DNA from: Methanococcus vannielii SB
GTDB lineage: Archaea > AGJL01 > Methanococci > Methanococcales > Methanococcaceae
DNA length: 64,000 bases
Assembly: GCF_000017165.1 (NCBI RefSeq)
Contig: NC_009634.1
Span: forward strand, 62,001-126,000
Direction: 5' to 3'
Shown here: positions 11,023 through 19,810 of the stretch, piece by piece
Numbering within the stretch: position 1 is the stretch's first letter
Layout: every line of letters starts with the position of its first letter
Notes under the pieces: model-generated
The model's database searches: none
What the model was told of the DNA's origin: nothing
The model's input: the letters and a program-made list of their open reading frames with translations, nothing else
Position numbers and translations under genes: made by a program

Positions 11023-12255
11023 ATGGGAAAGACGGTAGAAATTAATCCTACAACAAGACATGAAGGGCATACAAAGCTTGTCTTGAAAGTGGATGATGAA
11101 GGGATTGTTGAAAAAGGAAACTACTTAAGTGTAACTCCCGTTAGGGGTTTTGAAAAATTCTTAGTTGGAAAATTGGCAGAATTTGCACCGATTGCAGTTT
11201 CAAGATTCTGTGGAATTTGTCCAATAGCACACGCTACATCAGCAGTAGAAGCTATTGAAGATGCATGTAATATTACTCCTCCAAAAGATGGGTTATTATT
11301 AAGAGAATTAACTGGACTTGGAAATAAATTACATTCACACCCATTACACCAGTTTTTAATCGCTCCTGACTTTATACCTGAAGCAGATCGAGTAGAATAC
11401 ATAAAAAGAATCCAAGAGATGAGAAAGACGGGGCAATACATTGTTGACGTTGTTGGTGGAGAAGCAATTCACGCACCAAATATCAAGGTAGGGGGTATGT
11501 TAAAAAATATTACCGAAAATGCAGCCTCAAAAATGTATTATAAATGTAAAGAATACGAAAAATTAGCAAAAGAACAGATTGAATACCTAATTCCTATCTT
11601 TGAAAGTAGAATGCTTGTAAATGGAACAGAAATTCCAGAAAAATTAGGTTACCACGAATTTGGATATCTTGCAACTGATCCGACATACGGAAACAGAGAA
11701 AAAATTGAGCAAAATAAAGTTGTAGAATACACACCCTACGACGTTTACGAAAAAGACGTTGCAATGCAAGCTTGTACAACTATTCCAACATATAATGGAA
11801 GACTTATGGAAGTAGGCCCAAGAGCAAGATTTGCAAAATTTTTTGACTTTAAAGATAAGGGTGCTATGGCAATACACATTGCGAGAGCTTACGAAATGAT
11901 TGTAAATGTAAAAAGGGCACTTGAAGTTCTTGACAAATTAGATGTTAACGGAAAAACAAGATCCTCTGAACCAATACTTGGTGATGGTGAAAAAGTAGGT
12001 CTCGGCGTTCACGAAGCTGCAAGAGGTCACAACACCCACCAGGCTGCAATTGATGGAAAAGGAAGAATTACATACTATAACGCAATCGTTGCAACAACTT
12101 GGAATATTCCATTAATTGGTAAAGCTACAGAAGGAACGCACTACAAATTTGCAGAACACGTTGTAAGAGCATATGACCCTTGTGTTTCATGTGCAACTCA
12201 CGTAATTACAATGAATCATGAAAATAAAGTTATTGATAAAAAAATAATATTATAA
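11023..12255 (+). CDS. frcA: Coenzyme F420-reducing hydrogenase alpha subunit FrcA, cysteine form
   Basis: [NiFe] large subunit (410 aa) of the hydrogenase that reduces F420 with H2. Nickel ligands are [10 protein letters not shown] (C63, C66) and DPCVSCATH (C387, C390). In the selenium isoform FruA, the first cysteine of the C-terminal motif is selenocysteine; here it is cysteine, hence FrcA. The family is cleaved after the histidine of this motif (H393), which would remove 17 residues. The ATG at 11023 follows GGTGAT. It is the first gene of frcADGB, and the protease gene frcD follows after 10 bp. Confidence 0.95.
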   Translation: MGKTVEINPTTRHEGHTKLVLKVDDEGIVEKGNYLSVTPVRGFEKFLVGKLAEFAPIAVSRFCGICPIAHATSAVEAIEDACNITPPKDGLLLRELTGLGNKLHSHPLHQFLIAPDFIPEADRVEYIKRIQEMRKTGQYIVDVVGGEAIHAPNIKVGGMLKNITENAASKMYYKCKEYEKLAKEQIEYLIPIFESRMLVNGTEIPEKLGYHEFGYLATDPTYGNREKIEQNKVVEYTPYDVYEKDVAMQACTTIPTYNGRLMEVGPRARFAKFFDFKDKGAMAIHIARAYEMIVNVKRALEVLDKLDVNGKTRSSEPILGDGEKVGLGVHEAARGHNTHQAAIDGKGRITYYNAIVATTWNIPLIGKATEGTHYKFAEHVVRAYDPCVSCATHVITMNHENKVIDKKIIL

Positions 12256-12265
12256 GTGGTGAATC

Positions 12266-12766
12266 ATGCCTGGATACCTTAATAAAGAAGTATTGGTTTT
12301 AGGATGTGGAAATGTCCTTTTTGGTGACGATGGATTTGGATATGCTATCGTAAATAAGCTAAATGAGTTAAAAGAAGAATATCCAATTCTAAAATCCGAT
12401 AAAATACAGATAATTGATGCGGGAACTGGAGCTTCGCACTTCATATTGTCATTAATTGACGACCAAACTCCATTAAAAAAAATCATAATTGCTGACATTA
12501 TTGATTATGGGTTAATTCCAGGCGAATTAAAGAAATTGTATGCTTTTGATCTTCCAAATATTGCAAAATACCATATAGATGCTCACGACATGCCCCTTGC
12601 AGGAATGTTAAAAGATATTCATGAAAATTACGGTGTAAAAATTGTTGTTGTTGGATGCCAGCAGAAAAACGTGCCTGCACCGGATATTCTTCTTGAACTA
12701 TCCCCTGAAGTGAATTCTGCAATAGATGATGCTGTTAAAATGATAATAGATGAATTAAACGAATAA
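12266..12766 (+). CDS. frcD: Hydrogenase maturation protease FrcD
   Basis: A 166-residue HycI/FrhD-type endopeptidase that trims the C-terminus of the large subunit after nickel insertion. The N-terminus [17 protein letters not shown] is the nickel-binding protease signature, and DAGTGA and DAHDMP supply further conserved acidic or histidine positions. The start at 12266 follows GTGGTGA, and the gene is packed between frcA and frcG. Its substrate is probably FrcA; it could also serve VhcA encoded divergently. Confidence 0.9.
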   Translation: MPGYLNKEVLVLGCGNVLFGDDGFGYAIVNKLNELKEEYPILKSDKIQIIDAGTGASHFILSLIDDQTPLKKIIIADIIDYGLIPGELKKLYAFDLPNIAKYHIDAHDMPLAGMLKDIHENYGVKIVVVGCQQKNVPAPDILLELSPEVNSAIDDAVKMIIDELNE

Positions 12767-12776
12767 TGGTGATATA

Positions 12777-13505
12777 GTGGTAAGAGTTGCCCATATACAC
12801 ATGAGTGGTTGTACAGGATGCTTAATTTCCCTTGCTGACACTTATGAAAAGCTTTTGGATATATTAGGTGCTGTTGAACTTGTTTATGCACTTACTCTTT
12901 CAGACGAAAAAACAGAAATTACGGAAACTAACGATAAAATTTTAATTGAAAGAAAAATTCCTGAAAATATAGATATTGCACTTGTTGAAGGTAGCGTCTG
13001 TTTAGATGATCACCATTCATTGGATGACATTTTAACAACGAGGAAAAACTCAAAAATTGTTGTTGCACTTGGTGCTTGTGCCGCATCAGGGGGCGTTACA
13101 AGATTTGCAAGAGGGGGACAAATGTCTCAACCTTCACATTCTGCATTCGTTCCAATCGGAGATGTAATAAAAGTAGATTTAGCACTTCCAGGATGCCCCC
13201 CATCAACTGAATCAATTGTAAACTTAATCATGGCTGCGTTAAATGGCGATATGGAATACCTTGAACCATTTGCAGAAATTGCAAAATATGGAAAAGATGC
13301 TTGTGGTTGCGATGTAATTAAGGGAGTTATTGACATGTCACTTTGTATGGGGTGTGGAACTTGTGCTTCCGCATGCCAAGTAAAAGCAATAGACATGATT
13401 GATGGAAAACCAAATATTATGACTGAATTTTGTATAAAATGCGGTGTTTGTGGGGCCCAATGCCCAAGAATTAGATTCCCAAAAGTAGTTCAAAAAATCG
13501 AGTAA
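12777..13505 (+). CDS. frcG: Coenzyme F420-reducing hydrogenase gamma subunit FrcG
   Basis: Small subunit (242 aa) linking the NiFe site to the F420-reducing beta subunit. The N-terminal [12 protein letters not shown], then GACAASGG and LPGCPPSTE, supply proximal cluster ligands. Two ferredoxin motifs near the C-terminus are [12 protein letters not shown] and [12 protein letters not shown]. The start is GTG at 12777, three nucleotides after GGTGAT at 12769-12774; no ATG fits better. It lies 10 bp after frcD. Confidence 0.93.
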   Translation: MVRVAHIHMSGCTGCLISLADTYEKLLDILGAVELVYALTLSDEKTEITETNDKILIERKIPENIDIALVEGSVCLDDHHSLDDILTTRKNSKIVVALGACAASGGVTRFARGGQMSQPSHSAFVPIGDVIKVDLALPGCPPSTESIVNLIMAALNGDMEYLEPFAEIAKYGKDACGCDVIKGVIDMSLCMGCGTCASACQVKAIDMIDGKPNIMTEFCIKCGVCGAQCPRIRFPKVVQKIE

Positions 13506-13526
13506 TTAGGTTTAAAGGTGGTAATT

Positions 13527-14375
13527 ATGGATCCATTTGGAACATACAATAAAGCGATATCTGCAAGAGCCACAGATAAGGCAATACTTAAAAAATCACA
13601 GGATGGAGGAATAATTTCTGCTTCATACATTTATGGCTTAGAAAGTGGCCTATTGGACGGTGTAATCGTTGCAAATACTGAAAAAGGATTTAAAGCGGTT
13701 CCAAAAATTGTAACGACCCCTGAAGAAGTACTTAACGCTGCTGGAACAAAATATACAATATCTCCAAATGTTTCAGTTTTAAAAGACGCAGTAAGGGAAT
13801 ATGCACTTGAAAAAGTTGGAATTGTTGGCACACCTTGCCAAGTTCAGGCGATTAGAAAATTAATAAAATACCCAATGGGATTTAGACATACTGATTCAAA
13901 AATTGCACTTATATTGGGAATATTCTGTATGGAAAACTTCCCCTACGAAGGTATGAAAGCAATTGTAGAGCAATATGCAGGAATTAGGATGAATGACGTT
14001 TTAAAAACAGATATTGGAAAGGGTAAATTTTGGGTATATTCAAAGTCTGGTGAAGTAAAAACCGTAGCTTTAAAAGATACTCACATGTATGAACAAAAAT
14101 CATGCCACGTTTGTATGGATTACACCGCAGAACTTGCAGACATCTCAACTGGTTCTGTCGGTAGCCCTGATGGTTGGAGCACAGTATTTATTAGGACGAA
14201 AAACGGAGAAGAATACATAAATAAGATGGTTGAAGCGGGAGTACTTGAGACAAAACAAATTGAAGAAGTAAAACCCGGACTTGAATTAGTTCAAAAACTT
14301 TCCCTTCAGAAAAAAGAGAAAAATGAAAAAGAACTTGGGCATAGAAAAGAACTTGGGCTTCCAATTCCCTATTAA
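13527..14375 (+). CDS. frcB: Coenzyme F420-reducing hydrogenase beta subunit FrcB
   Basis: FrhB-type flavoprotein (282 aa) that passes electrons from FrcG to coenzyme F420. Conserved segments are [31 protein letters not shown] and [20 protein letters not shown], which includes Fe-S ligands. ATG 13527 is preferred to GTG 13518, which lies inside the GGTGGT ribosome binding site. It is the last gene of the frc operon and is followed by a TTTA repeat tract and a convergent gene. Confidence 0.93.
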   Translation: MDPFGTYNKAISARATDKAILKKSQDGGIISASYIYGLESGLLDGVIVANTEKGFKAVPKIVTTPEEVLNAAGTKYTISPNVSVLKDAVREYALEKVGIVGTPCQVQAIRKLIKYPMGFRHTDSKIALILGIFCMENFPYEGMKAIVEQYAGIRMNDVLKTDIGKGKFWVYSKSGEVKTVALKDTHMYEQKSCHVCMDYTAELADISTGSVGSPDGWSTVFIRTKNGEEYINKMVEAGVLETKQIEEVKPGLELVQKLSLQKKEKNEKELGHRKELGLPIPY

Positions 14376-14380
14376 TCTTT

Positions 14381-14426
<46 letters not shown>

Positions 14427-14467
14427 ATTTTAAAATTTAAAAATTTTAGAAAAAATAATTATTGAAT

Positions 14468-14950
14468 TTACTTTAAAATATCCATTACAAACTCTTCAAT
14501 CGACTCATTTTTAATGTTTGTTTGATTTTTATTACTTTTTGTAATTATTCTAACAATGGATTTATCAAAAAAACCCATTTTATCAAATAAAAATTCTCCG
14601 CCTAAAAAACCTTTTGTCTTACAATTTACAGCTAATTCATTAGGAAATGCATTATTGAACTGCTCAATTTGTTTTTCTTCATTCATAAAGCAAATAAAAA
14701 GAGATATTTCTTTTTCTTTTAAAATTGATAGGTTTTTTTCTAAGAATTTTTTCATGTTTTTTTGAAAGTTACCAGCATATATTGGCCCACCAATAATTAT
14801 TCTATCATACTTATCTAATTCTAAATTTTGATTTTCATTAATATTTGCTACTTTACAATTACAACCATATGTCGTTAATTTTTCAGCAATGATATTACTT
14901 ACTTTATTAGTTGTTCCATATCTTGTATCAAATAAAATTATGGTTTCCAT
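14468..14950 (-). CDS. Flavodoxin-domain protein (HemG-like)
   Basis: A 160-residue flavodoxin-fold protein. The FMN-phosphate loop is DTRYGTTNKVS near the N-terminus, and IIIGGPIYAGNFQKNMKKFL is typical of the flavodoxin_5/HemG group, as is GFLGGEFLFDKMGFFDKSIV. A role in electron transfer or as a menaquinone-dependent protoporphyrinogen oxidase relative is suggested, but no haem pathway gene is nearby. The start at 14950 follows GGAGTT; that ribosome binding site sits in a 15-bp tandem duplication (about 14957-14986), giving two similar Shine-Dalgarno sequences. It is convergent with frcB. Confidence 0.8.
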   Translation of the reverse strand: METIILFDTRYGTTNKVSNIIAEKLTTYGCNCKVANINENQNLELDKYDRIIIGGPIYAGNFQKNMKKFLEKNLSILKEKEISLFICFMNEEKQIEQFNNAFPNELAVNCKTKGFLGGEFLFDKMGFFDKSIVRIITKSNKNQTNIKNESIEEFVMDILK

Positions 14951-15007
14951 ATTTTAACTCCTTTAAATTTAACTCCTTTAAATAAAGATTAGAAAAGAAA
15001 AACTAAA

Positions 15008-15439
15008 TTATTCTTTAAAATTTACAATTTTTTCATAATCTTTTTCACTAATCTGTGCCATTGCCCGTCTTAATGAACCTGACCAGAATTTTTTATTTGT
15101 AATAAAATCCATTTCTGGAACTAATTCTTTAAACAAAATCGGTTTTTCAAATATTTTAACTTCTTTTAACTTAATCCTTAATGGATATGTTTCATTTGGA
15201 CTGTATGATTCAAACAATTTTTTATTATCTTCTTTAATCTCTGAAACTACTTCATAAATTGCCCTAATATATTGAGGTTTTGGCTCTTTTCCTTGTTTTC
15301 CCATTTCGTAAATTATTAAATAATCTCCTAAATTTACCTTTGAAATTGTATTTTGATATTTTTTAGAAACCCCCCATATTTTTTTTTCTTTTATTATATT
15401 CCAATTTTCTTCTGTTGTAATACATAAAAAATAATTCAC
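15008..15439 (-). CDS. EVE-domain protein (UPF0310)
   Basis: A 143-residue EVE/PUA-like domain protein. Features are [13 protein letters not shown] at the start, [25 protein letters not shown], and the C-terminal [23 protein letters not shown] domains form a pocket thought to read modified bases and are enriched beside restriction systems. It is divergent from the type I restriction genes, 164 bp away. The start is GTG at 15439, with AAGGGGAT upstream. Binding specificity is unknown. Confidence 0.8.
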   Translation of the reverse strand: MNYFLCITTEENWNIIKEKKIWGVSKKYQNTISKVNLGDYLIIYEMGKQGKEPKPQYIRAIYEVVSEIKEDNKKLFESYSPNETYPLRIKLKEVKIFEKPILFKELVPEMDFITNKKFWSGSLRRAMAQISEKDYEKIVNFKE

Positions 15440-15603
15440 GTTATCCCCTTAAAATTTGTTAATTAGATTATGTTTAAAAAAGAATTTAAAATGATTGGTT
15501 TTGATATGGTTTAAAATAAGAAGATTATAACTATATATGTTATATCTATATTAAATATATGATTTTTAAAACGACAGTTTAAAATTTTTATAAGGGAAAA
15601 AGT

Positions 15604-17166
15604 ATGATTTCAAAAGAACAAGAACGAGCAGAATTACATCGAACTATTTGGCAAATTGCAAATAATTTAAGAGGTAGTGTTGATGGTTGGGACTTTAAAC
15701 AATATGTATTAGGAATGCTTTTTTATCGGTTTATAAGTGAAAATCTAACTAATTATATTAATGAGGAAGAAAGAAAAGCAGGAAATAAAGATTTTGACTA
15801 TTCTAAACTAAGTGACAAAGAAGCAGAATTTGGGCGAAAAGATACGGTTATAGAAAAAGGATTTTACATTTTACCAAGTGAATTATTTTATAATGTTACA
15901 AAAAATGCGAGAAATGACCCAAATTTAAATGAAACTTTATCTAAAGTTTTTAAAAATATTGAAAGTTCTGCTAAAGGATTTGAAAGCGAAGACGACTTAA
16001 AAGGATTATTTGATGATTTAGATGTTAATTCAAATAAATTAGGGAGTACTGTTGAACAAAGAAATAAACAGCTTGTTAATCTTTTAGAAGCAATTAACGA
16101 ACTTAAATTAGGAAATTATTCCGAAAATACTATTGATGCATTTGGTGACGCATATGAATATTTAATGACCATGTATGCTGCAAATGCTGGAAAATCTGGA
16201 GGAGAATTTTATACACCACAAGAAGTAAGCGAACTTTTAGCAAAAATTACTATTGTTGGAAAAAAAGATGTAAATAAAGTTTATGACCCAACATGTGGCT
16301 CAGGCTCACTACTTTTAAAATTTGCAAAAGTTTTAGGAAAAGAAAATGTTAGACAAGGATTTTACGGACAAGAAATTAATTTAACAACTTACAATTTATG
16401 CCGTATTAATATGTTCTTACATGACATTAATTATAATCATTTTGATATTGCTCATGGAAATACTTTAACAGATCCAAAACACTTTGATGATGAACCTTTT
16501 GATGCAATTGTTTCAAATCCTCCTTATTCAATTAAATGGGAGGGTGATTCAAATCCAATTTTAATAAATGACCCTCGTTTTTCTCCTGCTGGAGTATTAG
16601 CTCCAAAAAGTAAGGCTGACTTAGCATTTACTATGCATATGTTAGCATGGCTTTCAACAAGTGGGACTGCCGCAATAGTTGAATTTCCTGGAGTTTTATA
16701 TCGAGGAGGAGCTGAACAAAAAATTAGAAAATATTTAATTGACAATAATTATGTTGATTGTGTTATTCAGTTACCTTCAGATTTATTTTTTGGAACTACA
16801 ATTGCAACATGTATAATAGTTTTAAAGAAAAGTAAAATTGATAATAAAACTTTGTTTATTGACGCATCAAAAGAATTTGTTCGGGCCGGAAATAAAAATA
16901 AATTAAGTGACGAAAATATTAATAAAATTTTAGATGCATTTCTTAACAGAAACGATATAGAATATTTTTCAAAATTAGTTGATAACACAGATATTTCTAA
17001 AAATGATTATAACATTGCAGTTTCAAGCTATGTTACTGTAGAGGACACAAGAGAAATTATTGATATTAAAGAATTAAACAAAAAGATTTCTGAAATTGTT
17101 AAAAGACAAAATGAATTAAGAATTGAAATTGATAGTATTGTTGAAGAGATTGAAGGAGATAAGTAA
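15604..17166 (+). CDS. hsdM: Type I restriction-modification system methyltransferase subunit HsdM
   Basis: A 520-residue N6-adenine methyltransferase subunit. It has an N-terminal helical HsdM domain (WQIANNLRGSVDGWDFKQYV), the SAM-binding motif DPTCGSGSLLLKF and the catalytic NPPYSIKW. It pairs with HsdS for host methylation and with HsdR for restriction. The start at 15604 follows AAGGGAAAAA. hsdS begins 3 nt after its stop, so the operon is tightly coupled. Length is normal for the family. Confidence 0.95.
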   Translation: MISKEQERAELHRTIWQIANNLRGSVDGWDFKQYVLGMLFYRFISENLTNYINEEERKAGNKDFDYSKLSDKEAEFGRKDTVIEKGFYILPSELFYNVTKNARNDPNLNETLSKVFKNIESSAKGFESEDDLKGLFDDLDVNSNKLGSTVEQRNKQLVNLLEAINELKLGNYSENTIDAFGDAYEYLMTMYAANAGKSGGEFYTPQEVSELLAKITIVGKKDVNKVYDPTCGSGSLLLKFAKVLGKENVRQGFYGQEINLTTYNLCRINMFLHDINYNHFDIAHGNTLTDPKHFDDEPFDAIVSNPPYSIKWEGDSNPILINDPRFSPAGVLAPKSKADLAFTMHMLAWLSTSGTAAIVEFPGVLYRGGAEQKIRKYLIDNNYVDCVIQLPSDLFFGTTIATCIIVLKKSKIDNKTLFIDASKEFVRAGNKNKLSDENINKILDAFLNRNDIEYFSKLVDNTDISKNDYNIAVSSYVTVEDTREIIDIKELNKKISEIVKRQNELRIEIDSIVEEIEGDK

Positions 17167-17168
17167 CA

Positions 17169-18347
17169 ATGGCTGAAACAATTACTAAAATTGATAAGCT
17201 AATCAATGAACTTTGTCCTGAAGGCGTTGAGTTTAAAGAATTAGGAGAAATTTGGAAAAGAGCACCTAAATCAAAAATAGGTGTTGGAAAAATACCTTTA
17301 TTAGGCGTTGGAAAAATAATTTGTTTTACTTCTGGTTCAAAAGATTATTTAGTCAATGATTTTTTAGTTGATGGTGAATATATTTTTGTTAATGACGGAG
17401 GAGTAGCTGATTTCAAATATTATAGTGGAAAAGCATATTATACTGACCATGTTTTTACATTTGGTATTGAATCAGAGCTAGTTAATGTAAAGTTTGTTTA
17501 TTATTTTCTAAAAGATAATCAATTTATGATTAATGAAAAAATGTTTCAAGGCTCTGGTTTAAAAAATTTGCAAAAAAAATTATTTGAAACATTAAAAATT
17601 CCTCTTCCACCTCTCCCTATTCAAGAAGAAATAGTTAAAATTCTTGATAATTTTACGGAGCTGGAAGCGGAGCTGGAAGCGGAGCTGGAAGCAAGAAAGA
17701 AGCAATATGAATATTATAGAGATGAATTATTAACATTTGGAGATGATGTTGAATTTAAGGAGTTAGGAGAAATTTGTCTTAATACTAATAATATAAAATG
17801 GAAAGAAAATCAAAATACAAATTATGAATATATTGACCTTTCTTCCGTAAGTAGGGATAATAATCAAATTTCTGAAACAAAAACAATCAATTCCGATAAT
17901 GCTCCAAGTAGGGCACAACAAATAGTAAATGAAGGAGATGTAATTTTTGGAACAACAAGACCCACATTAAAAAGGTACTCTTTAATTAATTCTGAACATC
18001 ACAATCAAATCTGCAGTACTGGTTTTTGTGTTCTTAGAGCAAATCCTAAGAAATTATTGCCAAAATTTTTATTTTTTATATTAAAAACTACTAAGTTTTA
18101 TGATTATGTTGAAAATAATCAGGAAGGAGCAGGATACCCTTCAATATCTAATGGCAAAGTAAAAAAATTCAAAATCCCATTCCCTTCCCTCCAAGAACAA
18201 AACCGAATAGTCGCAATCCTTGATAAATTTGATGCTTTAGTTAATGATATTTCAATTGGACTTCCTGCAGAATTAGAATTAAGAAAAAAACAATATGAAT
18301 ATTATAGAAATAAACTTTTAACATTTAAAGAAAAGTTAACGGTATAA
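17169..18347 (+). CDS. hsdS: Type I restriction-modification specificity subunit HsdS
   Basis: Target-recognition subunit (392 aa) with two target recognition domains separated and followed by similar conserved helices: RKKQYEYYRDELLTF after the first and RKKQYEYYRNKLLTF after the second. The first helix carries three ELEA repeats encoded by a perfect 12-bp repeat. In EcoR124-type enzymes the number of four-residue repeats here sets the spacer length of the bipartite recognition sequence. It lies between hsdM and an AlbA_2 gene. The recognised sequence cannot be deduced. Confidence 0.93.
   Translation: MAETITKIDKLINELCPEGVEFKELGEIWKRAPKSKIGVGKIPLLGVGKIICFTSGSKDYLVNDFLVDGEYIFVNDGGVADFKYYSGKAYYTDHVFTFGIESELVNVKFVYYFLKDNQFMINEKMFQGSGLKNLQKKLFETLKIPLPPLPIQEEIVKILDNFTELEAELEAELEARKKQYEYYRDELLTFGDDVEFKELGEICLNTNNIKWKENQNTNYEYIDLSSVSRDNNQISETKTINSDNAPSRAQQIVNEGDVIFGTTRPTLKRYSLINSEHHNQICSTGFCVLRANPKKLLPKFLFFILKTTKFYDYVENNQEGAGYPSISNGKVKKFKIPFPSLQEQNRIVAILDKFDALVNDISIGLPAELELRKKQYEYYRNKLLTFKEKLTV
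17658..17693 (+). repeat. Three 12-bp repeats in hsdS encoding ELEA
   Basis: Three tandem copies of GAGCTGGAAGC followed by G, G and A, encoding ELEA-ELEA-ELEA in the central helix. The codons CTG, GAG and GCG are GC-rich compared with the surrounding gene, so the tract stands out as a slippage-prone element. The same position is repeat-variable in EcoR124-type systems. Confidence 0.9.
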
Positions 18348-18349
18348 AA

Positions 18350-19807
18350 ATGAAAAACCAAAGAATTAAAGAAATACTTAAAAAAGGAGAAGGAATTTCA
18401 GTTGAATTTAAAGAATGTAAAGATGAAATTCCTCAAAGTGCTTATGAAACGGTTTGTGCATTTCTTAACAGAAACGGCGGAGATATTCTTTTAGGTGTAA
18501 AAGATAATAAAGAAATTCAAGGAATAAATAAAGATAAAATAGAACAAATAAAAAAAAATTTTGTAACTGCAATAAACAATCCTCAAAAAATGTCACCTCC
18601 TGTTTATCTTTCAATTCAAGAAGTAACTATAAATAATAAACAAATTCTGCACATTTACGTCCCTGTTGGTTCTCAAGTTCAAAAATGCAAAAATAGAATA
18701 TTTGACCGAAACGAAGATGGGGATTTAGATATAACAAATAATCAAACACTCATAACTCAATTATACTTAAAAAAGCAAACAACTTACTCTGAAAATACAG
18801 TTTATCCGTATTGTGAACTAAAAGATTTAGATGAAAATTTAATAAATAAAGCAAGAAAATTAGCTGTAAATCAAAACAATACTCATCCTTGGAAGGAAAT
18901 GACTAATTTAGAATTATTAAAAAGTGCTAAATTATATTCAAAAGATTATCAAATCAATAAAGAAGGAATAACTTTAGCAGGAATTTTATTATTTGGAAAA
19001 GAACAAACAATTTTATCAGTTTTGCCACACCATAAAACAGATTTAATCTTAAGAAAAGTGAATTTAGATAGATACGATGATAGGGATGATGTTCGAATAA
19101 ACTTAATTGATAGTTATGAAAGAATAATTGCTTTTGGAGAAAAACATTTACTAGACCCCTTTTATCTTGAAGGTACTCAAAGAATAAGCGTTAGAAATAA
19201 AATTTTAAGAGAAATTGCATCAAATATTTTAATGCACAGGGAATTTACAAATCCTTTTCCTGCAAAATTCATAATTGAAAAAAACCAAATAAAAACCGAA
19301 AATGCAAATAAGCCTCACGGACATGGAAAAATAAATCCAAATAATTTTTCTCCGTATCCTAAAAATCCTGTAATCGCAAGAGTCTTTAAAGAAATTGGTT
19401 TTGCTGATGAATTAGGCTCAGGAATAAGAAATCTTACTAAATATGTTAAAATCTATTCAAATAAAGAACCTGAACTAATTGAAAATGATATTTTTACAAT
19501 TATAATACCATTAAACGAGCAAGATACCCAGCAAGATACCCAGCAAGATACCCAGCAAGATACCCAGCAAGATACCCAGCAAGATACCCAGCAAGATGAA
19601 ATCTTAAAATTCTGTCAAACTCCAAAAACAAGGGGGGAAATACAAAAACATATCTCTATAAAAGATAGAGAACATTTTAGAAAATCAATACTAATTCCAT
19701 TATTAGAAAAAGAACTAATTGGATTAACAATTCCAGATAAACCAACAAGTAAAAATCAAAAATACGTAACAACTAAAAAAGGTTTAGAACATTTAAAAAA
19801 AAGGTAA
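18350..19807 (+). CDS. AlbA_2/AAA_4 (Schlafen-like) ATP-binding protein with winged-helix C-terminus
   Basis: A 485-residue protein inserted between hsdS and hsdR. The N-terminal AlbA_2 domain includes GEGISVEFKECKDE and FLNRNGGDILLGVKD. The middle contains an ATP-binding-like region with REIASNILMHREF and GFADELGSGIRNL. A QDTQ tetrapeptide-repeat linker follows, then a winged helix with KDREHFRKSILIPLLEKEL and TIPDKPTSKNQKY. Such proteins are common companions of type I restriction operons, where a regulatory or accessory defence role is inferred. It starts 2 nt after hsdS. Exact biochemical role is unknown. Confidence 0.82.
   Translation: MKNQRIKEILKKGEGISVEFKECKDEIPQSAYETVCAFLNRNGGDILLGVKDNKEIQGINKDKIEQIKKNFVTAINNPQKMSPPVYLSIQEVTINNKQILHIYVPVGSQVQKCKNRIFDRNEDGDLDITNNQTLITQLYLKKQTTYSENTVYPYCELKDLDENLINKARKLAVNQNNTHPWKEMTNLELLKSAKLYSKDYQINKEGITLAGILLFGKEQTILSVLPHHKTDLILRKVNLDRYDDRDDVRINLIDSYERIIAFGEKHLLDPFYLEGTQRISVRNKILREIASNILMHREFTNPFPAKFIIEKNQIKTENANKPHGHGKINPNNFSPYPKNPVIARVFKEIGFADELGSGIRNLTKYVKIYSNKEPELIENDIFTIIIPLNEQDTQQDTQQDTQQDTQQDTQQDTQQDEILKFCQTPKTRGEIQKHISIKDREHFRKSILIPLLEKELIGLTIPDKPTSKNQKYVTTKKGLEHLKKR
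19517..19597 (+). repeat. 12-bp repeats encoding the QDTQ linker
   Basis: Six 12-bp units (CAGCAAGATACC, the first beginning GAG) plus a partial seventh, in frame, linking the ATP-binding part to the winged helix. Copy-number change would alter linker length by four residues without a frameshift. Confidence 0.9.
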
Positions 19808-19810
19808 AAA

